Source: Harmothoe impar (taxonomy: Eukaryota; Annelida; Polychaeta; Phyllodocida; Polynoidae). From it: a stretch of DNA of 64,000 nucleotides. Below are positions 42,901 to 55,700 of this stretch, piece after piece; within the stretch, counting starts at the first letter, position 1; each line of letters starts with the position of its first letter. Made by a program: the position numbers and the translations under genes. The stretch covers positions 63,356,609 through 63,420,608 of the forward strand of contig OX381709.1 of NCBI GenBank assembly GCA_947462335.1. Reading direction: 5' to 3'. Under the pieces are notes generated by a model. It was given only the letters and a program-made list of their open reading frames with translations, made no database searches and was not told where the DNA came from.

Positions 42901-45900
42901 TACATCATGAATAATGGCAGTGGTACATGTCAGAAAGACGAGGGGCTGGGTGAGATGATGTCTGCGACTGTCTGCCAAATGTCTAAGCTGCCTCCAGAAC
43001 ATCAGCATCAAACATGTATGGTGGCATGGTGACGTGAGGGACTGTCCAGGTCAGGAGGTCATCTTCTCAATCATACTACTGTTTCAGCTTTTGTTGAATA
43101 TATTGAGCGGGTTTATATCAGAGTTACTCTGCATGCCTAATCTTATCTCCATGCAGATATGGGGGAAGAGTTGCACTTCATGAAGTCTAAATAATTACAG
43201 CTGCCAACAGCTTCTACCACCTGAAAGAAACCATTAAAAGGCACAATAAACAATAAAGGTAATACATCTATCAAAAAAGCTAATGACAGTCAGCATAAGC
43301 CAAGTGATCAACAGTTTTTCTCATGTGATGGCCACTGTCCACTGGGCTCTAAGTTATTTAGGAAATATATGGCTTTAGTAGGTAAAGTTCCCCAGTGGAC
43401 GGTGGCCATAAGCAACTTTTAAGTCAGGTAAGTTTTGTAATTGCATGGATATAATATATATATACGTACATGGGGTGTGTTTATTCATAAAGACCCTAAA
43501 GTTCAAGCCCCATATATACAAGCTGATAGCCTGCAGTACATGACTATACAGCTAATTCATCACAGGGTGCTAACCATAACTCTCATACAAACACTTACAC
43601 ATGTAAGACAAGCAGGAGATCGATGCTGCCGTCTGAATAATTAAAGTATTATCGTCTATTATAGGCAGCCCTATGCTGGGCCTCCCACCCCATGTATAAT
43701 ATGTTACATAAATTCCCCAGTGTTTATACAAACCTAATAAAGCTTTAACGCCTAGCGCCTGCGATTTCACGGAAACTATATGGCATGGTGTACATGTAGG
43801 GGAACTCCCATGGTGCGTTAACCCCTGAGTCAAAATTGTCCAGCTATGATAACATGGAAGATGAGCCCAGAGGAGCAAATGGAGTACCGATAGTTACTAT
43901 TTAGTTCCTGTTCTTAGGTATTATGATGATGATATTTTGAAAAATAACTGCCATGTCAGAGAGCACAAACTTCGATACTTGCTAAAAAATGCGATATCAA
44001 CTCTGAATGGGTGAAAGGGGTAGAACAAACTTCCAAGCACGTGTAAAAGAACCTGCTATAAACGTTCAAAACGCTGAAGAGATGAAAGGCTTGGCTAAAA
44101 CTTCCAAGCACGTGCAATAAAGTATGTTATAAACGTGCAAAGCCTGATCTGAACATCCACAATCCCTGAGGACTATGCAAGACACACATTAGTCTGAAAA
44201 ATAGACGAGAAGGTGTGAGGCGGTCAAGTTAAGGTTGGGGAAGGAGACGGGGCAGGTCACAGGGGGTGCTTAGTTTAGGCCTCATATTAAAGCAACCATC
44301 CTGGGTGTTCGTGATAAAATCCCTGAAACCTACCCAGTCCTTCTGTAGGATAATCAAAGTTTGCCGGGACTTATGGAGGGAGGGAGGTAGTATTTACTTG
44401 TGGAGCATGTGAGGTGATTAAATAGGTTTACACAGTGCAGGGGGCCAACTGTCACCGTCATGGACGGTGTGGTGTGTGTTGGTGCCAGTGTGAGCGGTAA
44501 CCTACCAGGGGTCTGTACTGTATGCCCTCCACACCCTACCCTGCCAATTAACACACATTCACATGGAGGATTTACATGTATTGGTAGTTACAACACACGG
44601 GTGGGTTCATGCCCGGAGGCCCACTACATATGTACTCTACATGCAGTGGTATTTACCAATAAAATACTACCAATGGCATTAATTAGTACATCGTATGAAG
44701 TACTCTACCTAAAGATTATTGCAGGTTACCTGATTAATTAGCTATTAAAGGAAACATCTCTGGCAAAAAGATATAAGATGAGGAAGCTCATCATGTAATA
44801 CCTGCATAGATGTTTGGACCATAATTATAACTATTAAATAAGATGCTGACTCATAGCTTATAAGTCGACCATGATGAGTCTATCTATGCATGTATATGTA
44901 TCTGTTCTGGAAGGCGGGGGTCACTCCAAGGCGGCTGATCCATATTTGCCTATAATTATGCATTGTGAAATAGGGCGATAAAGGGACTGATTTGTAGGAC
45001 AGGGAATGCATGACTGGTATCAAATCTATGCTATGGAAAACAAGTTGGAACTGAGAACAGGGGAGGCTGGTTAAGGGCCCGGAACACATCCCTATCTCTT
45101 TATACTACTCACATCGGGCTTGGGGCACGAATGGTTCACTGTTTTTACATACATAAGGAACGATACTCACTTTTCATTTAAAACTTATTTCCCTAGTGCT
45201 ACAGATGGCATGTACTATTTACCCTGAAAGAGTCATATACATGTATTGCTTTATTGTACTACATGTATATCCTTAGGCGCCAGGATGCGTAAATGCAGCA
45301 GCCAAAGGGCATATCAGATTAATGAAGCACCATGCGACCCCTTGGTGGTGTATCCTCATAGAATGTCTCTAGCCGGACGCTTTTTTGTCATTCACATGTG
45401 TACCCCATTATCATATCTGGTATCTATATAGAACCCACTCTAGATATCTATCATACCACACAATACACCTTCATGGATTTTCAAGAATCTTACAAAATGC
45501 ACATTTCTTCATCGACCCAACGGATTATTGCTTTACCTCCTCTTACACTTCAATAACATACAGTAACAAGTATTTTTACGATTTCTACCATTCCCTCAAC
45601 TCGGTCTCTAGCTTCTCATCATCTACATAACCATACGCTAGCATTCATTCACCTATAACCCTCTTTTCCCAAAGTCATCAATTAACGCTGGTATTGCTGA
45701 AGTATACACTGTCCATCATCTAGCCTCACATGTATCCGTCTGCACATTCGGGCTGCTATGTGTTTCAGGGTCGACGAGAGACATGTGGATCTTTCGAGTT
45801 TCCACCGTTCATCTTTCTGGAAGCAGCAGAGGAGGGTCCGGTAAGAGAGACCATGGTGTAATGGTCCATCCATGTGGGGAGGCCAAGCCCCCAAACGTCA

Positions 45901-48900
45901 CCATATTGTCACTGTACTAACCTCACCGTTATATAGGACTAAGGATGAATGTCAGCACCACCTGTTATTGATCGGCTTTCATGGAATGGGGGACCGATCA
46001 TTTCAGAACTTCACTTGCAGGTTTTTTGTTCCAGCCCACACATTCATGAATGTCCTTATTGCAGATCTCATTTTCTTTCCAGTGTTGACACTGTTATCAT
46101 ATATGTAATTATAATGTTGTTATTGAGTTATCACTGGTAGTGCCATTACTGATATCAAGTTGAATATGGCACATTCTTAGTTCCTTTCGTTTCAAACGCG
46201 TTATTCTAACCAATAGTGTGTTGATTACCCCAGATGATGAATGGGGGATGATACATGGCATAGCTGAGTACAGATCAAAGTCCAGCTGTCATGAGCGGTT
46301 CCATAAGTATAGGACGTCATATGGAAAGAATTAATTGTTTTCAGTTAATCATTTTACTTTGAGTTTTCTTTCATTTATCTTATATTTTTCTACGTCTTAA
46401 AATGTTTCGTTGTCTTTGTAAACATGTTGTGCATTTTGAAGTCGACCTTTTGAAGGAAAATACTTTATTTACAGAGTGTATTCTTTTCTAAAGCTTTCAT
46501 CTGTACTACTTGTTTCATTCGACAATATTTTTTCAACTAAAAGTATATGTTAAAAATAGAGCCTTCCATCTGGCTGGTGTACTCGGGTTTTTCGAATATC
46601 TGAGTAACTTTTCTTAACTCGCTTAATTAAAAAAAAGATTTATTATGGATATCACTCTTCATGTGTCGATTTAATATCTATATATAATATATATATTGCC
46701 AATCTACTGGACTGAATCGTCTATCATCGGAAAATATCTTAAACTTTCAATCAGTCGTGAATCAATTGAGTAGTAATGCCCATGCTTCCCTATGGGTGAT
46801 GGATATATTATACCATAATGATATATACATTGTCTGCATGAGTCTAGGGCTGTGTAGTGATGTCACCCGAGAGGTACAGGAGTCACAAGGTGCCAGGCAC
46901 GTTCAGGTCCCTGTGTGAATGTAGAAGTATGTTAATTAGCTCCACTGTCAGCGGGTTTACATGGTCCCGGGTGCTACCCCAGCTTTATATTTACACCATG
47001 AGACCAGAGATAGAGAGAGGAACGTCAAATGATTCTAGTCTGTATAAGGATGGGACTCTATTTGATAAATCGAGAATTTGAAAATATAAAACACGATGAC
47101 AGCTCTATGGATTATCATACATAACAGTGTAGTCAACATAAAAAAATACTACCTATCCCGAACGTGATAACCCTATTGATGGTGCGAGTGAAAGTTTTTG
47201 ATCATTGTCATTATTGATATTGGAAAGTTCCTCATCCCCGCGACCATTCCTTTCTTTCAGACATTTGTCGTCATCACAAAACGCTTCAAGAAAACGTATA
47301 TTCATCGGTTCAGCGCTACCAATGCGTTCTTCGTCCTGGCCCCATGGAATCCCATCCGACGTGCGGGCATCTATGTAGCCACAAGTCAAGTGTTCGATTA
47401 CCTCATCATTCTAACCATCCTCGTCAACCTTGTAGTTCTTGCTATTCCTGCCGAACAAATCCCAGAGACAGTAGAGTAAGTAATGATGATGATACATGTA
47501 ATAATAATATCATTATGGGTTTGCATTATCATATTGATTTGTATTCAATAACTCAAGATAAGATGAAATGTTTTCATAATCATCTAAATAAAGAAGTACT
47601 CACTTTTAAAGCTGCTGGTAATGGCGTTGAACGTTACACTGTTAGAAGTAACTACTGTTCCTAGACAGCAAATACACTGACACTTTGGCTCCAGTAGATG
47701 CTGCTGTACAACCGCATCTTAAGGTCTAGACTCCAACTCTCAGTATTGGTGCCATTTCTACTAATCTATATGAGGGAAACAGAAATATACATGTACAGCA
47801 ACATTTGCTTATTATTTTTTACAGCCAAAGTACTGTATAGTTACAGCACATGTTGTTGTTCAGTAAGAGCAACCTCTTACAGTGTAGGCTATCATATTTA
47901 AGGTATTAACAGGACATCTAGGACCTTCATTATTTTACTGGAAACTATTGTTATCGTGGGTGTGTATGGAGGGCTGCCTTTTGAATTCTTGTTGCCAGTG
48001 AGCCGAGGGCAAAGGGGGATTCTTGTAAATGATGATCATCAATTTTAATGGAACATGCTGTGACTTTCTATATTTTCAGAAATGTCTTCCTTGCAATTTA
48101 CGTGGCGGAGATGGTTGTCAAATTGACCTCCAGAGGATTTGTATTAAATGCGCATACATATTTACGAGACGCATGGAATTGGTTAGATTTTGTAGTTATA
48201 ATAACAGCGTAAGTATTGATTCTCTTGACTTATTATAATATGGTAAAAACCATTACAATAGTACGTATTTTGTCCAAAATAATACAGTTCAACATGATAC
48301 AGAACTATGGGAATAGGTTTTGGGCGATATCTTGGCAAGCCGATGTTAGCTAGCTAGCTTCATATAATTATGTATACACAAGTAGTACTAGAGGTAAAGT
48401 CATACCGATTAGCCAATATCCTTCTAATATAATATACACTTCTCGAGAAGCTAAGTGTAAAGGACGATCAAAAAAGAGTTTCCACGCCAGATGTCATGAT
48501 TTAACTTTGTTTTAGATAGGAGACCTTCAGTTTGCATAATCGGAAATCACTTTTTTCCATTTACAGATTCGTCACATTAGGGCTTGGGAATTTAGAGGGA
48601 GATGCTTCAAATATACAAGCATTACGAGCCTTCAGGGTATTTAGGGCTGTGAAGACTATATCTATTATACCAGGTATGTGTCTAGACTGAGAGTCATATT
48701 CTGTTCCTAATCGCTACTCTCCCACTAGGGTGGTATTTAATATTAGTTATTAGATAAGTGATTGGCATCGCAAGCACCTGAACAGACACCAGATTCCAGA
48801 GAGATACTCATTGTCCCAATTTTCATTTAAAAATCCCTATTCGATATACATTGTATCTGATATAAGAGTTTTATGTTATCAGTTAAAGAATATCAGTGGG

Positions 48901-51900
48901 TGATATTACCATGCCCTATTGTAACACCCCCTTGTGTAATATCCCATATTTAGTTAAAATAGCAGTAAATTACTTGTGTATTACAACTGCGTGTGTAAAC
49001 TGTTTCTAACGTTGAATTCTACATTGCAGGTCTAAAGACCATTGTCGGAGCCCTTATAAATTCAATGAAAATGTTGTTCGAGGTCATCGTCCTTACGTTC
49101 TTCTGTATGATGGTCTTTGCCCTCTTTACACTCCAAGTTTATATTGGCATCCTGCGGCACAAATGTGTAAAGGACATAGAACCAGCGCTGGCAGTCTCCC
49201 ATTATGAATACGCCCTACACCTGAAAAACCAAAGTAAGTGCCGTAGTTTAACAGCAATTTTACTTTAAACGGAGCAAGCATGGAAATCGGAGAGATCGGT
49301 TGCAATCATCACTGTGCTTGTTGCCTTTTTGACATCCAGAGATTCTTTAAATGTTATAAGTAGTACACCGACATGGCATTTTCAGCCAGGAGTGTTCTTG
49401 GGTTAGTATACATTCGATTGAGTTATCCTTTATATCTACCCGCATTACATGTACTACGTCCTGATTAATTTCATGAGATCTCCCTATAAACATTGCCAAG
49501 CTATATTGTGAGTGATACATTTTCAGCAAATTGGGCCACGAATGATGATGGTGACTATCTACTATGTGGTAATAACACACGTGCTGGGCCATGTCCAGCC
49601 AACCACACCTGCTTACCAGACATCGGAGATAACCCCAACTTTGGTTACACCAGCTTCGACAACTTTGGTTGGGCTCTTCTGTCTTCCTTTCAATTGATTA
49701 CTCTAGACTTTTGGGAGGACGTGTACAACAAGGTAAGTCAATGTTTAAGGTGGGTCAATATGATGCCCTTTCCGTTCACTGCACAGGTACATTCTCTAGC
49801 TTGACCACAGATCACCAGGGGACCTTTGTGTCATATTGCAACAAGTTATATCAAATTGTCCTAAAATGGACAAAGGTGTTGCCTGACCGGGGCGAGAACC
49901 ATTAACCTTTGGATATGAAGGCATGCATTCTACCACTGTGCTATTGAGTCTGTAGTGGTGGCTCTCATTCAGAAGTCATACATAAGCAGCCCTTAGTATA
50001 TTTCTATTTCCTTTCAACTTTTTTTTCAATGGACAAAAACTTTAGAAATATGCCGGGACCGTTCAAACGGGATTCTCTAGAGAGAGAATATCAAAACCTA
50101 TATCCAGAGAGAGTTATATAGATATTTAGCTACTTTTAAATACTATCTCATGTAGGTATGTGGCAAAACACTGTATAATCCATCACATGAGACATTAACT
50201 TAGGGCTTAAATATCTTAGAAAATAGCCCGGGACCCCCCTATTTTCTCAATTTCTTTGGAAAGTGTATGCTATTATGGTCTTATGGTGAAAACCTGACGA
50301 AAATCTAGCTACTTTTACATCAAGGGATTGACCGACCTTAATGGAGACATGGCTATGTAACACAATACATTCTTCATTGTATAGCTGTAAATTAACCTTG
50401 AAGTCGTCTACAAGGCTATAATGATGTTCATAAATTCCAGGCAATAATACTCCTTATCCGTTTATCCTCAGGTTATACGGGCAAACGGTCCCTTCAACAT
50501 TTTCTTCTTCGCCGTTGTGGTATTCTTTGGTTCATTTTACCTCATCAACTTAATGTTGGCTGTCGTCAGCTTAAGTTATGAAGAGGAGGCCCTTCAAGCT
50601 GGAAAGGTAGGTAACAACTCATAGAATAATACAGTATGGATGAAATCGTCAGGTGCTAGTGTCAGTTCTATTTGAGATGTTTAAAATATCAAATGCACTG
50701 TAAGCCCACCATTTGTAATGGTGTATGTTTTGTATAACCTCCCCGGATAACCTCTGACCTTTGCTACTATCTGTGCTTCCCATACGCTCGAATCCACTCA
50801 TCAGCGATGCCACAATGCAGCGCAGTAGTCTCAGAACGTTGCATCAAGGTAGACAACTGGTTGGTCATAGTTCATCAAGCAGTTGTCAACACTGATTTAA
50901 TGGTCTGCACACACTGGGAAACATATGTGCATGTCAGAATCCGATGCGACACTGCATCGATTTGATGCAATGTTGCACGTGCAAGGTTCTACACTGTTAG
51001 GTACGACCCATTGTCTTTGATGCAAACCTTTCAGAATTTCACGGTATGGCCACTCCAAACAAAAAATGTTGGTCCACGGATTTCCCGCACCATATTTTCG
51101 AAAAGAAAAAAAAATTGGGGGGGGGTCTATGGACTCGCCTGCATTTCCTGAGGAATTTGGATTTTTTGGGTGGCTTTTCTTTCGTCGTGAACCAGGAAAT
51201 CAGTCTGTAAAAATCAATAAAATGTTTTCAGAAAAAAAGAGAATTCGCCCGTTCCTCTTGATTTAAGGTTGAAATCCATCGAGAAAATTTTGGGGGGAAA
51301 AACGCCCACCCTCACAAATTTTTGAAAAATAAAATCCGTAGACCAACGTTTTTTTGGGTGTGGCCTAAAACACCAAATATAGTATTTCAATTGAATAATT
51401 ATCATTCTTTTCTCCCCTATTAGTTGAATGTGGCAAGTATATTTTGTCTAGGGACCGCCTAATCCATGCGAGACCCCCTACATGAAACGATAGTGTCCTA
51501 ACATATGATAACGCATAATATGATACTTTCAGATAAACAGAACAGTAAGGAACAAAGTATTGATGAAAATACAAACTAGAAAATAATATTGTAATAAATT
51601 TAGGTAAGATCTAACTTATATGAAACGATGATGGTACAATCATTCATATATCTTGTTAGGTATCTGTACACTGAGGTATATATCCGGAACCTAACATACG
51701 CATAGGGCAGTTATACATACATATATATATATATGAAGAGTTTGGATGCAAAACGACATAAATCCATTTTGAGAGTTTTGAGATAACAGCACATTTCTAA
51801 TTTTGAAGAAATGGTGAAGAGAAAATATTTTTTTCAATCACTAATTATTAATGGGCAATAAATAGAATATCTAGAAATAGATTTTTGAAATCCTTGATTA

Positions 51901-52554
51901 TTTTTGAAAGAGAAAATAGCTGATTAAATGTGATTTTTCAATTTTTTTGCAAAACGACATAAATCCAAAAGTGGTTTTTCTGTATTTACCCCTAAATTGG
52001 TACCAGACCTAATGTTTCTGGTTTGAGTAGGACATCAATGAAACACCAACATGTGATCATTAAAGATCATTGCATCATATTTCTTAATATATGGCCAATT
52101 ATGTTTTTTTGCAAAACGACATAAATCCCAAAACAGTTTTTTTTGCAAAACGACATAAATCCACATGATCATAAAATGTCACTTTTGTGTCCATTTTTCA
52201 CATTTCTTTGGAGTAAGAGTGCTCATTTCACTTTGAGATAATACTTTTAGCAGTAGAGAGCAACATCATATGTAATGATGTTCATTAAAGACATTTCACA
52301 TGCAGGAATTGAGAGCCATACATGCAGAAACAATGTTTAGTAAGGTGGATTTATGTCGTTTTGCAAAAAAACGCTTTTGGATTTATGTCTTTTTGCAAAA
52401 AAAACTGCATTTTAGGCAGGCTCTATTTACTATTTGAGGACATATTTTAAGAAATTTTTTCCACAATTTTTTTTATCATGCCCTAGGCTATGGCTATAAC
52501 CAGTTTTTTCCCGTTTTTGTATTTTGGTGCTTATGTCGTTTTGCATCCAAACTC

Positions 52555-52647
<93 letters not shown>

Positions 52648-52670
52648 TATATATATATATATATAATATA

Positions 52671-52737
<67 letters not shown>

Positions 52738-55700
52738 AGCACAATCAGCACAACAATGCATAACAATATCTAACCGTAGATATAGATATTATGATATTAT
52801 GATAAGTGCCGCACAAGCTCTGACCCTATAGCTCGCAGTTAGTCTTTTAAACACTAATAAATTCACATAGTGTTAGGCTTAATCGGCATGGAAATGATCT
52901 GCTTATAAATAAATGTAGGCAATACGGACTAAGTAATGTAGTATTCATTGCGGTTGAACTAATCATAGATATTGTCATCTAGCTATACACATGGAAATCT
53001 TTGCTGTCTTACTCCAGATTTGTTGTGGAAAGTGAACCATGTTTTAATTATTTCACTTATGGCAGTCCATTTGGAATCATGTGTATTAGTTGGTTTCCTT
53101 GCCAAACAGCGAACCAGTTCTCTTACTATTCGGATTTGGTCATTTGAGTTTAAAGCTGCCCCGTAAAGAATCTTCACATGACTTAGTTGTTTACTTATTA
53201 AGTATGCAACAGTATCTATATTCAAATGGGATAAATACTGTAATTTCTCTCTTTCCACTTAGAAATGTAAAGTTCTAGTTCCCAACCATGGGGGTCCAGT
53301 GGTATGTATTCTCAGAGGCTGTTCTTCAAATCCCTACTACAAGTAGGGAGTAGTAGGGAGTAGTACTAGTGGGACGTCAGGTTATTTTCCGGTGCCACTG
53401 TATGGACACTTCTACCACTACATGCCAACCCTCAAATATTTGGGAGATGATTTGAAATGTTTGATATCCATACGAGTAGTTTATACTATTTTTCTGCCAT
53501 AAGGTAATTAACTCCAACATGTGTGCCTGAAAATATGGGTAGCTTGGAATAACAACAAGCAGGTAGACTGAAACAGCAGTATCGGTACCCCAGTAGGCAC
53601 AAAATTTAGCTCAAAGTTGAATCAATGTTGAATCAACATTGAATCAACATTTGCAACCGTTGGTCAACATTGATTCAATGTTCTGTGCACACTGGGATGT
53701 ACCAGAAACCAACACATGCGCAGCTCGGACAGAAGCTGAGGAGGCTCTCTGATATTCACATTCAAGAATACAACCAGTGCATAAATAACTCAGACAATAT
53801 TGGCAAGTTTGATATTCTTAAAACCCGTCAAAACGATTTGAAGTATCCATATGGGGCGCGCGAGTACCTAGGTCACACACACTTCCCTTATATTTATATA
53901 GAAATATTATTACAAAGCTGCGCATAGATTCTAACTGTACTCAGGACAGCTTATCAAGAAGTGATAGAGGAAAAAAACATTGAATTATAATGTGCACACA
54001 TTGTAACGTTACGCAAGATGCCCGCAAAAGCTTTGAAGAAAAATAATTAAGTTTGCCACAGCTTATGACATGCATTGGGACAACAGAAAGGTCTCGCAAA
54101 TATTAACTGTAGAACCATATTGTATATCATCAAACAGGCCGGGAGCCATCAACTATATACATGTATATTCCTATATAAAAACTGTGTATAATGCCATCAT
54201 TGCTAACTCAGTGCTGACATAAATGTATCTTTACATTAGTCAATAAAGCCATCTTGAATCTTGAATTGTGTGCCACTTCGTAAGGAATTCCAATTATCAT
54301 TAAAACCTGATTTATGTTTTGTAAACTTCTAGGTGGAAAAGGAGAAAGAGCGAAAACGAGAAAAACGAGAACGAAAGGAGAGGAAGGAGAAGGAGAGGAA
54401 GGAGAGGGCTGCGACTCTGTCGGGTTCGTCCGGGGGAGACGGTGCTGGAGATCAGAGTGTGGGAGACTGGCCGCCAGCTGGAGAGGGAGGACAGACCAAC
54501 AACAACAAGACCACCTCAGACAACAACCACCTGCAGCTGGCCGGGGGCGGCAATGTCAACGGCTCCAACTCGGCCAGCAATGTGAGCCTCAACGGCCGGC
54601 TCATCCTGGCCGACCCCAGCAGGCGCATGAGCAACTCACTCAAGGTGGAGATGGACGATCGGGCCGGGCGGGGCGTTAAGGACATCTCAGATGGCCCCAA
54701 GATGGGCACGGACGGCAACGTGCTGTCGGACAATGACCGCCTCATGTCCAGCACCGGCTGTAAGCAGGTGAGTGGAGTTGGGGTTTACCTGTGCGCAGGT
54801 GAGTGGGGTTGGGGTTTACCTGTACACAAGTGAGTGGAGTTGGGGTTAACCTGTACGCAGGTGAGTGGGGTTGGGGTTTACCTGTACGCAGGTGAGTGGA
54901 GTTGGGGTTAACCTGTACGCAGGTGAGTGGGGTTGGGGTTTACCTGTACACAAGTGAGTGGAGTTGGGGTTTACCTGTACGCAGGTGAGTGGAGTTGGGG
55001 TTTACCTGTACGCAGGTGAATGGAGTTGGGGTTTACCTGTACACAGGTGAGTGAGGTTGGGGTTTACCAGTAACGCAGGTGAGTGAAGTTGGGGTTTACC
55101 TGTACGCAGGTGAGTGGAGTTGGGGTTTACCTGTACGCAGGTGAGTGGGGTTGGGGTGTACCTGTACGCAGGTGAGTGGGGTTGGGGTTTACCTGTACAC
55201 AGGTGAGTGGGGTTGGGGTTTACCAGTACGCAAGTGAGTGGGGTTGGGGTTTACCTGTACACAGGTGAGTGGGGTTGGGGTTTACCTGTACACAGGTGAG
55301 TGGGGTTGGGTTTACCTGTACACAGGTGAGTGGGGTTGGGGTTTACCTGTACACAAGTGAGTGGAGTTGGGGTTTACCAGTACGCAGGTGAGTGGCGTTG
55401 GGGTTTACCTGTACACAGGTGAGTGGGGATGGGGTTTACGAGTACGCAGGTGAGTGGGGTTGGGGTTTACCTGAAACCAGTCTAGCAGATGCATTGGGGT
55501 TCACCTGTAAGGTGGTGAGCAGGTTTGCTTGTGTTCAGTAAGATTGTCTGACACACCAGGCCCGGTGGTTAATACAGTCAGATAATTATTGGAATTTTGC
55601 ATGACACTTTAAAATAAACTTATCATAATTGCAACGACAGCTATTGAATGATACTAATGCAACGCGGGTAATGTATAAAATACCCCAATATATAGTAAAT

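Noticed and set aside
48209..49029. Possible mutually exclusive copy of the DI S4 exon
   Set aside because: Introns 3 and 4 were read for a second [15 protein letters not shown] block, and none was seen.
52524..52766. Ile-Tyr repeat reading frames on both strands
   Set aside because: Translations of a (TA)n microsatellite.
54768..54833. Extension of exon 8 into the 31-bp repeat as coding sequence
   Set aside because: The conserved donor and phase-0 fit to exon 9 support splicing at 54768; read-through ends quickly at a stop.
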